A stretch of DNA of 64,000 nucleotides from Antiquaquibacter oligotrophicus (GCF_020535405.1 NZ_CP085036.1:868001-932000); one strand, 5' to 3'. Positions 16,629-27,519 are shown, counted from the stretch's first letter. A program made the numbers and translations. Notes: generated by a model from the sequence alone, not told the origin.

Positions 16629-16868
16629 GTGAGACTGTGGCTGAAGGACTCGGAGCGTCGCCCCGACCCGGCACCCGTGGCGACGGATGACCGCAAGCCC
16701 ATGCTCATCGGCATCGCACTGTGGCTCGTGGCGCTAGCCGTGCTGCTGCTGTTCATGCCCCAGCTGACCGAGGCTGGCCTCGGCGGGTGGCTCTGGACGT
16801 GCATCGCCGGCATCGCACTCGGGCTCATCGGAATCCTCTACACCCACTGGCGTGGAGGCCGGCGCTAG
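16629..16868 (+). CDS. DUF2530 domain-containing membrane protein
   Basis: The 79-aa protein fits DUF2530. A conserved N-terminus (MRLWLKDSERRPDPAPVATD) is followed by two transmembrane helices (about 25-43 and 50-70) and a basic tail. Function is unknown. The start codon is GTG at 16629. It converges on the DUF3027 gene with 3 bp between the stop codons. Confidence 0.85.
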   Translation: MRLWLKDSERRPDPAPVATDDRKPMLIGIALWLVALAVLLLFMPQLTEAGLGGWLWTCIAGIALGLIGILYTHWRGGRR

Positions 16869-16871
16869 GGC

Positions 16872-17408
16872 CTAGTCCGAGCCTTCGCCCACCTCGTCGA
16901 AGACCGGCTCACGCTCATCGTCATCGTCGTCGGGTTCTTGCTCGTCGAGGTCGTCGATGTCGACACCGTCGAGATCGCCGCCGTGGAGCACGTCGTTGCC
17001 GAGCACGTCGTCCTCATCGAGTTCGTCCTCGTCCTCGTCTTCGCTGTCGCCGTCGAGGTCTTCGTCGTCCGCATCGCCGTCATCCGCGGCATCCGATGCG
17101 TTCTGCGCTTCCTGGGCCGCCTTGTACTCGGCGAGACGCTCCGACCACGGCACCCAGTCGGGCGCGAGAAGGGCACCGTCGCCGGGCAACAGTTCCGCCT
17201 CGAGGACGGTCGGGGCCTCACCGTCAATTTCGGCGAGCGACACCGTCCACGCCCAGCCGGGGTACCCGGCGAGCGCGGAATCGAAGGTCACAGTGATGCT
17301 GCCGTCCTCCTCCACCGCTTCACCGAGTAGGCGACCGATGGTGGCGTCGGGCGTGATCTCGACGAGTGCTGCGCGGGCAGCACTCACGCGCGGGGTGGGC
17401 TCAGGCAT
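16872..17408 (-). CDS. DUF3027 domain-containing protein with acidic tail
   Basis: The 178-aa protein begins MPEPTPRVSAARAALVEITP and carries the DUF3027 core to about residue 100 (YPGWAWTVSL, LLPGDGALLAPDWVPWSER). The rest is a highly acidic Asp/Glu tail. The longer frame upstream to 17720 is the shadow of the cold-shock gene. ATG at 17408 overlaps the cold-shock stop codon by 8 bp, implying translational coupling. This pair is a common actinobacterial arrangement. Role unknown. Confidence 0.85.
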   Translation of the reverse strand: MPEPTPRVSAARAALVEITPDATIGRLLGEAVEEDGSITVTFDSALAGYPGWAWTVSLAEIDGEAPTVLEAELLPGDGALLAPDWVPWSERLAEYKAAQEAQNASDAADDGDADDEDLDGDSEDEDEDELDEDDVLGNDVLHGGDLDGVDIDDLDEQEPDDDDDEREPVFDEVGEGSD

Positions 17409-17781
17409 CCAGCTCGTCCGCGACCCTGCGCAGCATGGCAGCGATCTTCGCGCCGTGCGCCTTGTCGGGGTAGCGGCCACGCTTGAGTCCAGCGCCGATA
17501 CCGTCCATGAGCTTGACGAGGTCCTCGATGATGATCGCCATGTCGTCGGCCGGCTTGCGGTTGATTTTCGCGAGCGACGGCGGGGCATCCAGCACCCGCA
17601 CCGACAACGCTTGCGCACCGCGCTTGCCGTCGGCGATTCCGAATTCGAGGCGAGTGCCCGCCTTGGGGGTGACGCCCGCGGGCAGGGCGGAAGCGTGCAG
17701 GAAGACCTCCTGGCCATCATCGCTCGAGATGAAGCCGAAGCCCTTCTCGTCGTCGTAGAACTTGACCTTGCCGGTAGGCAT
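17401..17781 (-). CDS. Cold-shock domain protein with C-terminal extension
   Basis: The 126-aa protein has an N-terminal cold-shock domain (1-68) with RNP1-like KGFGFI and RNP2-like VFLHAS motifs, which binds single-stranded RNA or DNA. The extension (about 70-126) is helical (DMAIIIEDLVKLMDGI) and typical of actinobacterial long Csp proteins. ATG at 17781 follows AAGGAGTT, so the 10-codon upstream extension of the frame is excluded. Co-transcribed with the DUF3027 gene. Confidence 0.9.
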   Translation of the reverse strand: MPTGKVKFYDDEKGFGFISSDDGQEVFLHASALPAGVTPKAGTRLEFGIADGKRGAQALSVRVLDAPPSLAKINRKPADDMAIIIEDLVKLMDGIGAGLKRGRYPDKAHGAKIAAMLRRVADELDA

Positions 17782-17860
17782 GAGGGAACTCCTTAAATGC
17801 TTGTAGTGCAAGCCTAGTCCGCCAGCGGCGGGCGAGTCGGGCGTCCTCTATCCTTGGGGG

Positions 17861-18124
17861 GTGGCTAACGACACTCCCCCGGTTCCGCGCGCTGAGCGCG
17901 TCATCGCTTTCATGATCGCGTCCTCGGTGGGACTGGCCGTTGTCGCGCTGCTCGCGGTCGTTATCGGCACTGCAGTGGGCGTCCGCGACTTCAGCACCGG
18001 GCTGTGGCCTTTCGCGTTCGTTCTCACCCCGATCGCGCTCGTCTTCGGCTTCATCCTCCTCATCACGCTGCTCGTTTTGACGGCGGTTCGGCGCAGCCGG
18101 GCTGCGAAGGATGCCGACGGTTAA
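17861..18124 (+). CDS. Small membrane protein, unrecognised
   Basis: The 87-aa protein has two hydrophobic helices (about 15-40 and 47-75) and basic ends. GTG at 17861. Its last 14 bases overlap the start of the helicase-associated gene, suggesting one operon. No family is recognised. Confidence 0.65.
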   Translation: MANDTPPVPRAERVIAFMIASSVGLAVVALLAVVIGTAVGVRDFSTGLWPFAFVLTPIALVFGFILLITLLVLTAVRRSRAAKDADG

Positions 18125-19952
18125 CGACTCGGCGCAGCTGCTCGCTCACCAGCTGCGGTCGTCGAGCGACGAGGCCCTGCGCGAACTGCTGGCGGTTCGC
18201 GAGGTGCGGTTGACGGGCATCCGGGATTTTTTCGATCTGGCGGATGCCCTGCTCGACCCGTCGTCCGTGCGTGCCGCGCTGTCTCGACTGGACCGACCGA
18301 CACTCTCCGCGTTGTCGGCCCTTGCAGCCCTGGGACACGCGACCCCGGCAGAGCTCTCGGCGCGGCTGTCGTCCCTCGGCGGTTCCGGTGAGCGCGTACC
18401 TGCCGCCCTGGTCACGGCGGAGTCACTGGCCCTCGTGGTGCGCTCCGATGACATCGTGCTCGCCGTCGCACCTGTAGCTGACGAGTTTCGCGAGTGGCCG
18501 ATCCGCGGCCTGCCGGGTGTCGAGGAACTCGCGGCCGGACTGAGACCGCCCGCGGTCATTCCCGCGATGGGCGCGGAAGCCGAGTCGGTCAATGTCACCG
18601 CCGCCGAGCACGCGTTCGATACGACCGCCGCAATCGCCGAGCTCGTTGTCGCGATCGGCGACGAGGGTGCCCATGAACTCGCACGCGGGGGCCTCGCTCT
18701 GCCCGACAGCAAGCGACTGGCGTCGGCGAGTTTTGTGCCCATCGACACCATCCCGCGTCTCGTTGAAATCGCTGCCCGCGCTGGACTGATCGCGCTCGAC
18801 GGTTCGACGTGGCGCGCTGAGCCGTCGTCGGCCGAATGGCTCCTGCTCGATTCGCCCCGGCGATGGGCGCGACTGGCGGGCGCGTGGCTCGAACAGGTTC
18901 CCCCGGACCTCCGCGAGGCACTGTCCGCTCTCGCCCGCGCCCAGTGGGGCGAGAAGCTCGCGCAGTACATCGCGTGGTTGTTCCCCGCGTCGGGCGAGTG
19001 GATGCGCGAGCGTGTTGCCGCGTATTCGACGGATGCCGAACTCCTCGGCATCACGGCGCGAGAGTTTCCGAGTGCGCCCGGCTCCGCGCTGCTCGTCGAC
19101 GGCGTGGACGCGGCGTGTGGCGAGATGGCGCGGCTCTTCCCGTCGGCCGTTGATCGCGTCTACGTGCAGCACGATCTCACGATTGTCGCGCCGGGCCCGC
19201 TCGCGCCGGCGGTGTCGGAGCGCCTCCGCAGTTTTGCGTCGCTGGAGGCCCGAGCGCTCGCGAGCACGTGGCGGGTGTCCGGCGAGTCGCTGGACCGCGC
19301 CATCGCACGCGGTGAGACCGTGCCGGGCATCCGTGAGTTCTTGGGCGACATTTCGCTCACCGGCATCCCTCAGCCGCTCGAATACCTCCTCGCCGAGACG
19401 GAAGCGCGATTCGGGCTAGTGAGGGTGTCGCGTAACGACGTCGGCGGCACGCGCGTGCGGTCTCGAGATGCCGCGATGCTGAAGACCCTGCTCGTGGATA
19501 AGTCGGTGGCATCCCTCGGCTTCGTTGTTGACGGCGTCGATCTGGTCAGTCGATTCGACCGCGACGTCGTGTTCTTCAGCCTGCGCGATGCCCGTTACCC
19601 GGTCGCCGCCGAAGGGCCATCTGGCGAGATCGTGGTGCCGTCACGACCGCGCCGAGCGCCCGTCGTCGCGGAAGTTCCCGATACCGTCGGCGCCCTTCTG
19701 CTGCGGCTACGCGCCGACGACGAGATGTCCGATGACACGGGCGAGGCGTGGATCGCGCGGCAACTCGACATGGCCATCCGCAGCAAGCAGGCGCTTGCGG
19801 TGAGTGTGCGGATGCCCGACTCCAGCGTCGTGGACTACCTCCTCGAACCGGCGAGCGTGGCCGGGGGAAGGCTCCGCGGTCGCGACCGGCGCTCCGACCT
19901 CGAGCGAACCCTCCCGCTCGCGAGCATCGTCGCCGTCGCTCCCGCACCCTGA
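18111..19952 (+). CDS. Helicase-associated (XPB/Ssl2-like N-terminal) domain protein
   Basis: The 613-aa protein is the large helicase-associated protein found directly before XPB in actinobacteria. It has no Walker motifs. The helical N-terminus (LREVRLTGIRD-type repeats about 20-170) and C-terminal part (about 395-600, including TGIPQPLEYLLAETEARFG) match the helicase-C-terminal-associated family. It probably works with the XPB gene 30 bp downstream in DNA repair or transcription-coupled unwinding. ATG at 18111 overlaps the preceding gene. Confidence 0.8.
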   Translation: MPTVNDSAQLLAHQLRSSSDEALRELLAVREVRLTGIRDFFDLADALLDPSSVRAALSRLDRPTLSALSALAALGHATPAELSARLSSLGGSGERVPAALVTAESLALVVRSDDIVLAVAPVADEFREWPIRGLPGVEELAAGLRPPAVIPAMGAEAESVNVTAAEHAFDTTAAIAELVVAIGDEGAHELARGGLALPDSKRLASASFVPIDTIPRLVEIAARAGLIALDGSTWRAEPSSAEWLLLDSPRRWARLAGAWLEQVPPDLREALSALARAQWGEKLAQYIAWLFPASGEWMRERVAAYSTDAELLGITAREFPSAPGSALLVDGVDAACGEMARLFPSAVDRVYVQHDLTIVAPGPLAPAVSERLRSFASLEARALASTWRVSGESLDRAIARGETVPGIREFLGDISLTGIPQPLEYLLAETEARFGLVRVSRNDVGGTRVRSRDAAMLKTLLVDKSVASLGFVVDGVDLVSRFDRDVVFFSLRDARYPVAAEGPSGEIVVPSRPRRAPVVAEVPDTVGALLLRLRADDEMSDDTGEAWIARQLDMAIRSKQALAVSVRMPDSSVVDYLLEPASVAGGRLRGRDRRSDLERTLPLASIVAVAPAP

Positions 19953-19982
19953 TTCTCGGCCGCACGCGCCTAGGCTGGAGGG

Positions 19983-21626
19983 ATGACTGACGGCCCTCTC
20001 ATCGTGCAAAGCGACCGCACGGTGCTGCTCGAGGTGGCCCACCCACAGGCCGAGGATGCCCGGCACGAGCTCGCCGTGTTCGCCGAACTCGAGCGCGCAC
20101 CCGAGCACATCCACACCTACCGCATCACGCGCCTCGGCCTCTGGAACGCGCGCGCCGCCGGCCACGACGCCACCGACATGCTCGCGACGCTGGAACGTTT
20201 CTCCAAGTTCCCGATCCCCCAGTCGGTCGCCGTCGACATCACCGAGACGGTGGGGCGCTACGGACGGCTCGTGATCGAACGGGACGACAACGGCACACTC
20301 CTGCTCACGGCCAAAGATCCTGCGGTCCTCAGCGAGATCACGCGCGCACGCAAAATCGCCGCACTGCTCCTCGACAAGGTCGGTGATCGTTCCTTTGTTG
20401 TGCAGGCGTGGGCGCGCGGGCAACTCAAGCAGGAGCTCCTCAAGCTCGGCTGGCCCGCGGAAGACGAGGCGGGCTACACACCGGGCACGCCGCACGAGAT
20501 CGAACTCGACGAGACGTCGTGGCACCTGCGCCCCTACCAGCACCAGGCGATCGACGGTTTCGCGGCGCACGGTTCGGGCGTTGTGGTGCTGCCCTGTGGC
20601 GCAGGCAAGACCCTCGTCGGGTTGGGCGCCATGGCCGAGGAGGGTCGCACGACGCTCATCCTCGTGACCAACACCGTCTCTGCGCGGCAGTGGAAGGCGG
20701 AGATTCTCAAGCGCACCACGCTCACGGAGGAGGAAGTGGGCGAGTACTCCGGGCAGGTGAAGGAGATCAAGCCCGTCACCATCGCCACGTACCAAATCCT
20801 CACGTCGAAGCGGAAGGGCGAGTTCGCCCACCTCGCACTCCTCGACGCGCTCGACTGGGGCCTCGTCATCTACGACGAGGTGCACCTCCTCCCCGCTCCC
20901 GTCTTCAAACTCACTGCCGACCTGCAGGCGCGACGCCGCCTCGGTCTCACCGCGACCCTCGTACGCGAGGACGGCCGCGAGGGAGACGTGTTCTCCCTCA
21001 TCGGACCGAAACGCTTCGACGCCCCCTGGAAGGAGATCGAGGCGCAGGGATTCATCTCGCCCGCCGAATGCTTCGAGGTGCGGGTGGATCTACCGGAGCA
21101 CGAACGGCTCCAGTACGCGGCAGCAGCGGATGACGAGCGCTACCGGCTCGCGGCATCCGCCCCCGAGAAGATCCGGGTCGTGAAGGAACTCGTTGCCAAG
21201 CACGAGGGCGAGCGCATTCTCGTGATCGGGCAGTACCTCGACCAGCTTGAGGAGCTGGCGGATGCCCTCTCCGCTCCCGCTCTGACCGGCTCCACCCCGG
21301 TTGCCGAGCGTGAGCGGCTCTACCAGGAGTTCCGCGACGGGGTTACGAAGGTGCTGGTCGTTTCGAAGGTCGCGAACTTCTCGGTGGACCTCCCCGAGGC
21401 AACGGTCGCGATCCAGGTCTCGGGTTCGTTCGGGTCGCGCCAGGAGGAAGCGCAGCGACTCGGTCGCCTGCTGCGACCCAAAGAGAGCGGCATCCCTGCG
21501 AGCTTCTACACGCTTGTCGCGCGCGACACGGTGGATCAGGATTTCGCCCAAAACCGCCAGCGCTTCCTTGCCGAGCAGGGCTACAGCTACACCATTCTCG
21601 ACGCTGCGGCCCTCGCCCCGGCCTAG
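19983..21626 (+). CDS. DNA repair helicase XPB
   Basis: The 547-aa SF2 helicase has an N-terminal damage-recognition-like domain (about 1-170), Q-motif region LRPYQHQAIDGF, Walker A LPCGAGKTLVGLG (about 202-214), DEVH box (about 299), motif III GLTATLVRED, and motif VI QRLGRLLRPKE. ATP-dependent 3'-5' unwinding is expected. Length and order match mycobacterial ErcC3. ATG at 19983. Convergent with the DUF1697 gene through a 23-bp-arm palindrome. Confidence 0.92.
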   Translation: MTDGPLIVQSDRTVLLEVAHPQAEDARHELAVFAELERAPEHIHTYRITRLGLWNARAAGHDATDMLATLERFSKFPIPQSVAVDITETVGRYGRLVIERDDNGTLLLTAKDPAVLSEITRARKIAALLLDKVGDRSFVVQAWARGQLKQELLKLGWPAEDEAGYTPGTPHEIELDETSWHLRPYQHQAIDGFAAHGSGVVVLPCGAGKTLVGLGAMAEEGRTTLILVTNTVSARQWKAEILKRTTLTEEEVGEYSGQVKEIKPVTIATYQILTSKRKGEFAHLALLDALDWGLVIYDEVHLLPAPVFKLTADLQARRRLGLTATLVREDGREGDVFSLIGPKRFDAPWKEIEAQGFISPAECFEVRVDLPEHERLQYAAAADDERYRLAASAPEKIRVVKELVAKHEGERILVIGQYLDQLEELADALSAPALTGSTPVAERERLYQEFRDGVTKVLVVSKVANFSVDLPEATVAIQVSGSFGSRQEEAQRLGRLLRPKESGIPASFYTLVARDTVDQDFAQNRQRFLAEQGYSYTILDAAALAPA

Positions 21627-21632
21627 CGGCCC

Positions 21633-21692
21633 GTGAGGTGCCCACTTCGGTGGGTGTTAGCTCGATGGGACCCACCGAACTGGGCACCTCAC
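21633..21692. terminator. Large palindrome between convergent genes, probable bidirectional terminator
   Basis: Arms 21633-21655 and 21670-21692 are 23 bp with one mismatch (GTGAGGTGCCCA..TCGGTGGGT) and a 14-nt loop. It begins 6 bp after the XPB stop and overlaps the stop codon of the DUF1697 gene. No T-run follows, so it may also be a repeat element used as a terminator. Confidence 0.6.
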
Positions 21693-22213
21693 GAGGAGAG
21701 GTCGATGAGCTTGCCGATGGTGCGGAGGTTGCGAGCCGTTGCGGCAACACCGAGGCGCCTCGCGAGGGTCTCCTGGTTGAGCTCGGCCTTGCCCGCGCCA
21801 TTCGTGTAGCGGAGGTGCAGTTCGCGGCCGATGACCTGCCACAGGTCGTCACTGGCGCGGACCCCGGATGCTGCGGCAAGGCCATCCGCTGAGGGCTCCG
21901 CCGACAGCATCGCGATGTACGAGAAGCGCTCGTCGATGACCTCGAAAGGATGCGCGGCGAGGGCGTCACGAAGCTCCTCCGGTGTGCGCAGCATCACCTC
22001 GCGGCGGTACCCGTACCGCGATTCGAGCTCTCGCTCGACGGAGCGTGCGAAGTCGTCCGGCTCGCCGCCGAGGTCGAGCACTGCGTTGCCTGAGGCGATG
22101 TAGGTGCGCACGTCGGCCGCGCCGAGTTCTTCGAGCATCCCCCGGAACTCGGCCATGGGGAGCTTCGCGCCGCCGACGTTGACGGCCCTGACGAAGAGTG
22201 CGTAGGTGACCAC
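21689..22213 (-). CDS. DUF1697 domain-containing protein
   Basis: The 174-aa soluble protein matches DUF1697 along its length: start ALFVRAVNVGGAKLPMAEFR, then VRTYIASGNAVLDLGG, and the ending ATARNLRTIGKLIDL. Function unknown. Its start is GTG at 22213. Isolated, between the palindrome and the two-component system. Confidence 0.88.
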   Translation of the reverse strand: MVTYALFVRAVNVGGAKLPMAEFRGMLEELGAADVRTYIASGNAVLDLGGEPDDFARSVERELESRYGYRREVMLRTPEELRDALAAHPFEVIDERFSYIAMLSAEPSADGLAAASGVRASDDLWQVIGRELHLRYTNGAGKAELNQETLARRLGVAATARNLRTIGKLIDLSS

Positions 22214-22318
22214 GAGACCAGTGTGCGTTACGCGGGGGCGGATTCCATTCGGCCAGCATTCAAGAATCGCTCGAACGACTCCCAGATAACGTTCAGAGAA
22301 CTGTCAGAGAATGAGTGC

Positions 22319-23008
22319 ATGACTGATGGACCGAAGATTCTGATTGTCGATGACGAACCCAACATTCGTGATCTGCTGACCACGAGCCTGCGCTTCGCTG
22401 GCTTCGCAGTCCGTGCCGTCGGAAACGGCGCCCAGGCGATCTCCGCGGTGCTCGAAGAAGAGCCCGATCTGATCATCCTCGATGTCATGCTGCCCGACAT
22501 GAACGGATTCGGTGTGACCAAGCGCCTCCGGGCATCCGGCTACACCGCTCCCATCCTGTTCCTCACTGCAAAGGACGACACCGAGGACAAGATCACCGGT
22601 CTCACCGTCGGCGGCGACGACTACGTCACCAAGCCCTTCAGCCTCGACGAGATCGTGGCCCGCATCAAGGCGATCCTCCGTCGCACCATGCAGGACGACG
22701 AGGAAGCGATCATCCGTGCGGGCGACCTCACGATGGACCAGGACACCCACGAGGTGACGGTTGCCGACGAATCGGTCGACCTCTCTCCCACCGAGTTCAA
22801 GCTCCTGCGCTACCTCATGCTCAACCCCAACCGCGTGCTGTCGAAGGCGCAGATCCTCGATCACGTCTGGGAGTACGACTTCAACGGCGACGCGGGCATC
22901 GTCGAGAGCTACATCTCGTACCTCCGCCGCAAGTTGGATCAGCTCACCCCCGAGCCCCTCATCCAGACCAAGCGCGGTTTCGGGTACATGCTCAAAGCGT
23001 CCAAGTAG
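22319..23008 (+). CDS. OmpR-family response regulator (PhoP/TcrX-like)
   Basis: The 229-aa protein has a receiver domain (5-120; acidic pair Asp11-Asp12, phosphoacceptor Asp55 in LIILDVMLPD, Lys in VTKPFS) and a winged-helix DNA-binding domain (about 132-229; SPTEFKLLRYLMLNPNRVLS, GYMLKASK). The GLTVGGDDYVTKPFSLDE segment is closest in feel to mycobacterial PhoP. ATG at 22319 is used; the frame is open upstream without a signal. It is 9 bp before its kinase gene. Confidence 0.9.
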   Translation: MTDGPKILIVDDEPNIRDLLTTSLRFAGFAVRAVGNGAQAISAVLEEEPDLIILDVMLPDMNGFGVTKRLRASGYTAPILFLTAKDDTEDKITGLTVGGDDYVTKPFSLDEIVARIKAILRRTMQDDEEAIIRAGDLTMDQDTHEVTVADESVDLSPTEFKLLRYLMLNPNRVLSKAQILDHVWEYDFNGDAGIVESYISYLRRKLDQLTPEPLIQTKRGFGYMLKASK

Positions 23009-23017
23009 TCTGTCGGA

Positions 23018-24715
23018 GTGCACGATCTGGCCGGCTGGTGGAACAGGATCTCGCTGCGCACCAAAGTCACTGGTGTCACGGTCCTGCTGCTCACCGCCGG
23101 CCTTATCGTTGCTGGCGTGGGCACGGCGGCGGTGCTGCGCAGCTACCTCCAAGACGAGCTCGATGCGAAGATCGTCGCGGCCGCCGTCAAACTCGATGAG
23201 ATCCAACCGATGGGGTCGGCGGATGATCCGCAATGCCCCACCTCGGAACTCCCCAACGAGCTCTACCTCGCCGTCGTCGACGCTCGCGGCAACATCGTCT
23301 GCAGCAACCGACCAGCGGGGTCGGCTCGACCCGAGGTCGAGGCACTGACACTCGAGACGGTCAGCCGCATCGAGGATGAGATCACCCTCCCGAGCACCGA
23401 GCCCGGCGGACAGTGGCGCGTCGGTGCCTACCCCGCGACGGACAACACGGGAACCGACTACTACACGGTCGCCCTCGGGCTCGATCTCAAGGACACCAAC
23501 GGGATCGTCGCTCGGTACGCGGCGATTTTCCTCTTCTTCGGACTCACCGTGGTCATCGTGGGAGGGGCCCTCACGCGCCTCCTTGTGACCTCGACATTCG
23601 CACCGTTGCGGGATGTCGAGGCCACCGCCGCGCGGTTCGCCGCTGGCGACTTCAACCAGCGCATGTCGGGCGCTACCCCGAACACGGAGGTGGGGCGCCT
23701 CAACGCCTCCCTCAACGCCATGCTTTCGCGCATCGACAGCGCCTTCGCCGACAGGGCACGCACCATTCAGCAGATGCGACGCTTCGTCGGCGATGCCAGC
23801 CACGAACTTCGCACCCCCCTCGTTTCGGTTCGCGGTTACGCGGAGCTCTACCGCATGGGCGCGCTCACGAAACCGGAGGATGTCGCTCAGGCCATGGAAC
23901 GCATCGAGAAGGAGGCCATCCGCATGGGCGGGCTGGTCGAAGACCTCCTCGAACTCGCGAGACTGGACGAAACTAAACCTCTCGCTCTCACCGAGGTTGA
24001 CCTTGTTCCCCTGGCGGGGGATGCAGCGCTCGACGCGATGGCATCGTCCCCCGACCGCGTTGTCACCGTCGTCGTGATCGAACCCCCCGCGCGCACAGAT
24101 TCCGAGGAACCGCCCGCCGAGGACCCGAACCCCCCGACCAAGGTGCTCGAACTCGGCGACACCAAAACGCCGACACCCTCGCGAGGCATGACGGCACTGG
24201 CAACCGGACCTATCGCCTTTGCTGGCGCCCTTCGTCGCCTCGCGCGACGCGGCGCAGCAAACCGGGCCATCCCGACGCCTCCTCACATCGAGCTACCCAA
24301 ACCCGACGTGCACCTTCGCGCCGTCGTACTCGCCGAAGAGAACAAGATCCGCCAAGTGCTCGCCAACCTCATCGGTAACGCCATGCGGTTCACGCCCGCT
24401 GGTAGTCCCATCGAGATCGGTGTTGGTGTCGACCCCGAGCGCGAACGAGCGGTGCTCGCCGTGATCGACCACGGCGAGGGCATCCCGCCTCAGGTTCGCG
24501 GCAAGATTTTCGAGCGCTTCTGGCGCGCCGACAACTCGCGCACGCGAGAGACGGGCGGAAGTGGCCTGGGACTCGCGATCGTTGCCGCAATCGTCGACGC
24601 CCACAAGGGTGAGGTCGAGATCGTCGACACCCCGGGTGGCGGCGCCACCTTCCGTGTGCTGCTTCCCCTCCTCCCCAGCACGCAACCGGATGCCGAGGCC
24701 ACCGTCTCGCAGTAG
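23018..24715 (+). CDS. Two-component sensor histidine kinase with insertion between DHp and ATPase domains
   Basis: The 565-aa membrane kinase has TM1 (about 18-40), an extracytoplasmic sensor of about 125 aa, TM2 (about 168-190), HAMP, and DHp with the H-box DASHELRTPL (His near 263). The HATPase domain has NLIGNAMRFTP, DHGEGIPPQ and GGSGLGLAIV. Unusual is a stretch of roughly 85 residues (about 345-430), Pro-rich, between the DHp and HATPase domains, including an Ala/Arg-rich segment and a weak hydrophobic patch. It phosphorylates the adjacent regulator. GTG at 23018. Confidence 0.9.
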   Translation: MHDLAGWWNRISLRTKVTGVTVLLLTAGLIVAGVGTAAVLRSYLQDELDAKIVAAAVKLDEIQPMGSADDPQCPTSELPNELYLAVVDARGNIVCSNRPAGSARPEVEALTLETVSRIEDEITLPSTEPGGQWRVGAYPATDNTGTDYYTVALGLDLKDTNGIVARYAAIFLFFGLTVVIVGGALTRLLVTSTFAPLRDVEATAARFAAGDFNQRMSGATPNTEVGRLNASLNAMLSRIDSAFADRARTIQQMRRFVGDASHELRTPLVSVRGYAELYRMGALTKPEDVAQAMERIEKEAIRMGGLVEDLLELARLDETKPLALTEVDLVPLAGDAALDAMASSPDRVVTVVVIEPPARTDSEEPPAEDPNPPTKVLELGDTKTPTPSRGMTALATGPIAFAGALRRLARRGAANRAIPTPPHIELPKPDVHLRAVVLAEENKIRQVLANLIGNAMRFTPAGSPIEIGVGVDPERERAVLAVIDHGEGIPPQVRGKIFERFWRADNSRTRETGGSGLGLAIVAAIVDAHKGEVEIVDTPGGGATFRVLLPLLPSTQPDAEATVSQ

Positions 24716-24753
24716 CGGGGTCGAGCGCTCCCGGCGCCGCCTACCGTCGAGCC

Positions 24754-25044
24754 ATGACTCGATTCCAGGTAGACAGTGAAGCCGTTCTCAGCGCGACCGG
24801 AACGGTGCGCAACACGATCAGCCGCATCCAGGCCGAAGTTGCGGGCCTCCATGGGCAACTAACCAATCTCGAGGGTTCGTGGTCCGGTCAGGCCGCCACC
24901 GCCTTCGCGAGTGTCGTCGCCGAGTGGAAGGCAACGCAGCAGCGAGTGGAGGAGAACCTCGGCTCGATCAACCAGGCGCTGACGCTCGCCGGCCAGCAGT
25001 ATGCGGAGATCGAAAGCGCCAACACGCGGCTCTTCGTGCGGTAA
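24754..25044 (+). CDS. WXG100 family (ESAT-6-like) protein
   Basis: The 96-aa helical-hairpin protein carries the W-x-G turn at Trp43-Ser44-Gly45 (LEGSWSGQAATAF). The length is exactly right for WXG100 substrates of type VII-like secretion. No EccC-type ATPase or partner is in the window, so it is an orphan here. ATG at 24754. Followed by a strong bidirectional terminator. Confidence 0.88.
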   Translation: MTRFQVDSEAVLSATGTVRNTISRIQAEVAGLHGQLTNLEGSWSGQAATAFASVVAEWKATQQRVEENLGSINQALTLAGQQYAEIESANTRLFVR

Positions 25045-25055
25045 CGCGGGAACGC

Positions 25056-25089
25056 AAAACGGCCGGCCCCCGAAGGGACCGGCCGTTTT
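25056..25089. terminator. Bidirectional terminator between WXG100 and groEL
   Basis: AAAACGGCCGG(C)CCC and GGG(A)CCGGCCGTTTT form a GC stem with A/T tails on both sides, so it serves both convergent genes. Confidence 0.88.
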
Positions 25090-25100
25090 ACGCGTTCGGA

Positions 25101-26774
<1,674 letters not shown>

Positions 26775-26775
26775 C

Positions 26776-26801
26776 TAGCACTCGAAACGTGCGAGTGCCA
26801 A
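26776..26801. promoter_or_regulatory. CIRCE element 1 (HrcA operator) for groEL
   Basis: TAGCACTC, a 9-nt spacer, then GAGTGCCA: the canonical 9-nt-spaced CIRCE palindrome with one mismatch. 44 bp before the groEL ATG. Confidence 0.92.
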
Positions 26802-26810
26802 AGGAAAAAC

Positions 26811-26835
26811 TAGCACTCGGTAGGGTCGAGTGCAA
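26811..26835. promoter_or_regulatory. CIRCE element 2 (HrcA operator) for groEL
   Basis: TAGCACTC, a 9-nt spacer, then GAGTGCAA. Centre-to-centre distance to element 1 is 35 bp, roughly 3.3 turns. Confidence 0.9.
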
Positions 26836-26862
26836 GAAATGACGGTTGCCTAGGCTGGGTGG

Positions 26863-27519
26863 ATGACAGAGCCGTCGAACTCCCCGTCCGCACCTTCTGG
26901 CATCACCGAATTCAAACCGACTCAGGCACAAGTTTCGCGTCTCATGCGGACGAACCTGATTCTGTACGCCGTCATCGGTCCACTCCTCGTGGTGTCGGCC
27001 ACGCTGCAACTGGTCAGCGGCAATACTGTCGGCGCGATCATCGTCTTCGGCGCACTGATCATCGCCCTGCCCGTCGGCTTTGTCCTGGGAAAGCGCAATG
27101 CCTCACGCGCGCTCCTCCGGTTTGGCGACGGCACGTACGAGCTCCGTCAGACGCCGGGTGGCAAAAACTTCAGCGCTGCTGATGTCGACCAGGTCGTCGC
27201 GCTCGGCAACGCTCGATTCGCGATGTGGCCGGGAGCACCCATGCTCCTCATCGTGGGACCGACGAAACGACTATGCCTTCTCACCGGTTACCTGTGGAAC
27301 ACGGAACAGCTGGATGCCGTCGCTCGCGATCTCGGCAACCGCGGAGTGACCCTCGTGGATAAACCGGAGGCGCTCACTGGCGCGCAGTTGCGAGGGATAG
27401 ACAAGCGTTGGATTTCGTTCTGGGAAGCGCATCCGATCGCCATCGGGCTCACCGCGGGCCTCGCCATAGTCCTGATCGTGGCGGCCGCGGTGCTGATCGC
27501 GTTCGCGGTGCTGCGCTGA
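26863..27519 (+). CDS. Membrane protein, unrecognised
   Basis: The 218-aa protein has two hydrophobic helices (about 31-50 and 55-76), a cytoplasmic-looking middle region resembling a small PH-like fold (LLRFGDGTYELRQTPGG..DVDQVVALG), and a C-terminal helix (about 195-217). No family is named with confidence. ATG at 26863; its promoter region shares the gap with the CIRCE sites, divergent from groEL. Confidence 0.65.
   Translation: MTEPSNSPSAPSGITEFKPTQAQVSRLMRTNLILYAVIGPLLVVSATLQLVSGNTVGAIIVFGALIIALPVGFVLGKRNASRALLRFGDGTYELRQTPGGKNFSAADVDQVVALGNARFAMWPGAPMLLIVGPTKRLCLLTGYLWNTEQLDAVARDLGNRGVTLVDKPEALTGAQLRGIDKRWISFWEAHPIAIGLTAGLAIVLIVAAAVLIAFAVLR

Noticed and set aside
22304-24286. 660-codon minus-strand open frame across the two-component genes
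   Set aside because: Shadow of two well-conserved plus-strand genes.
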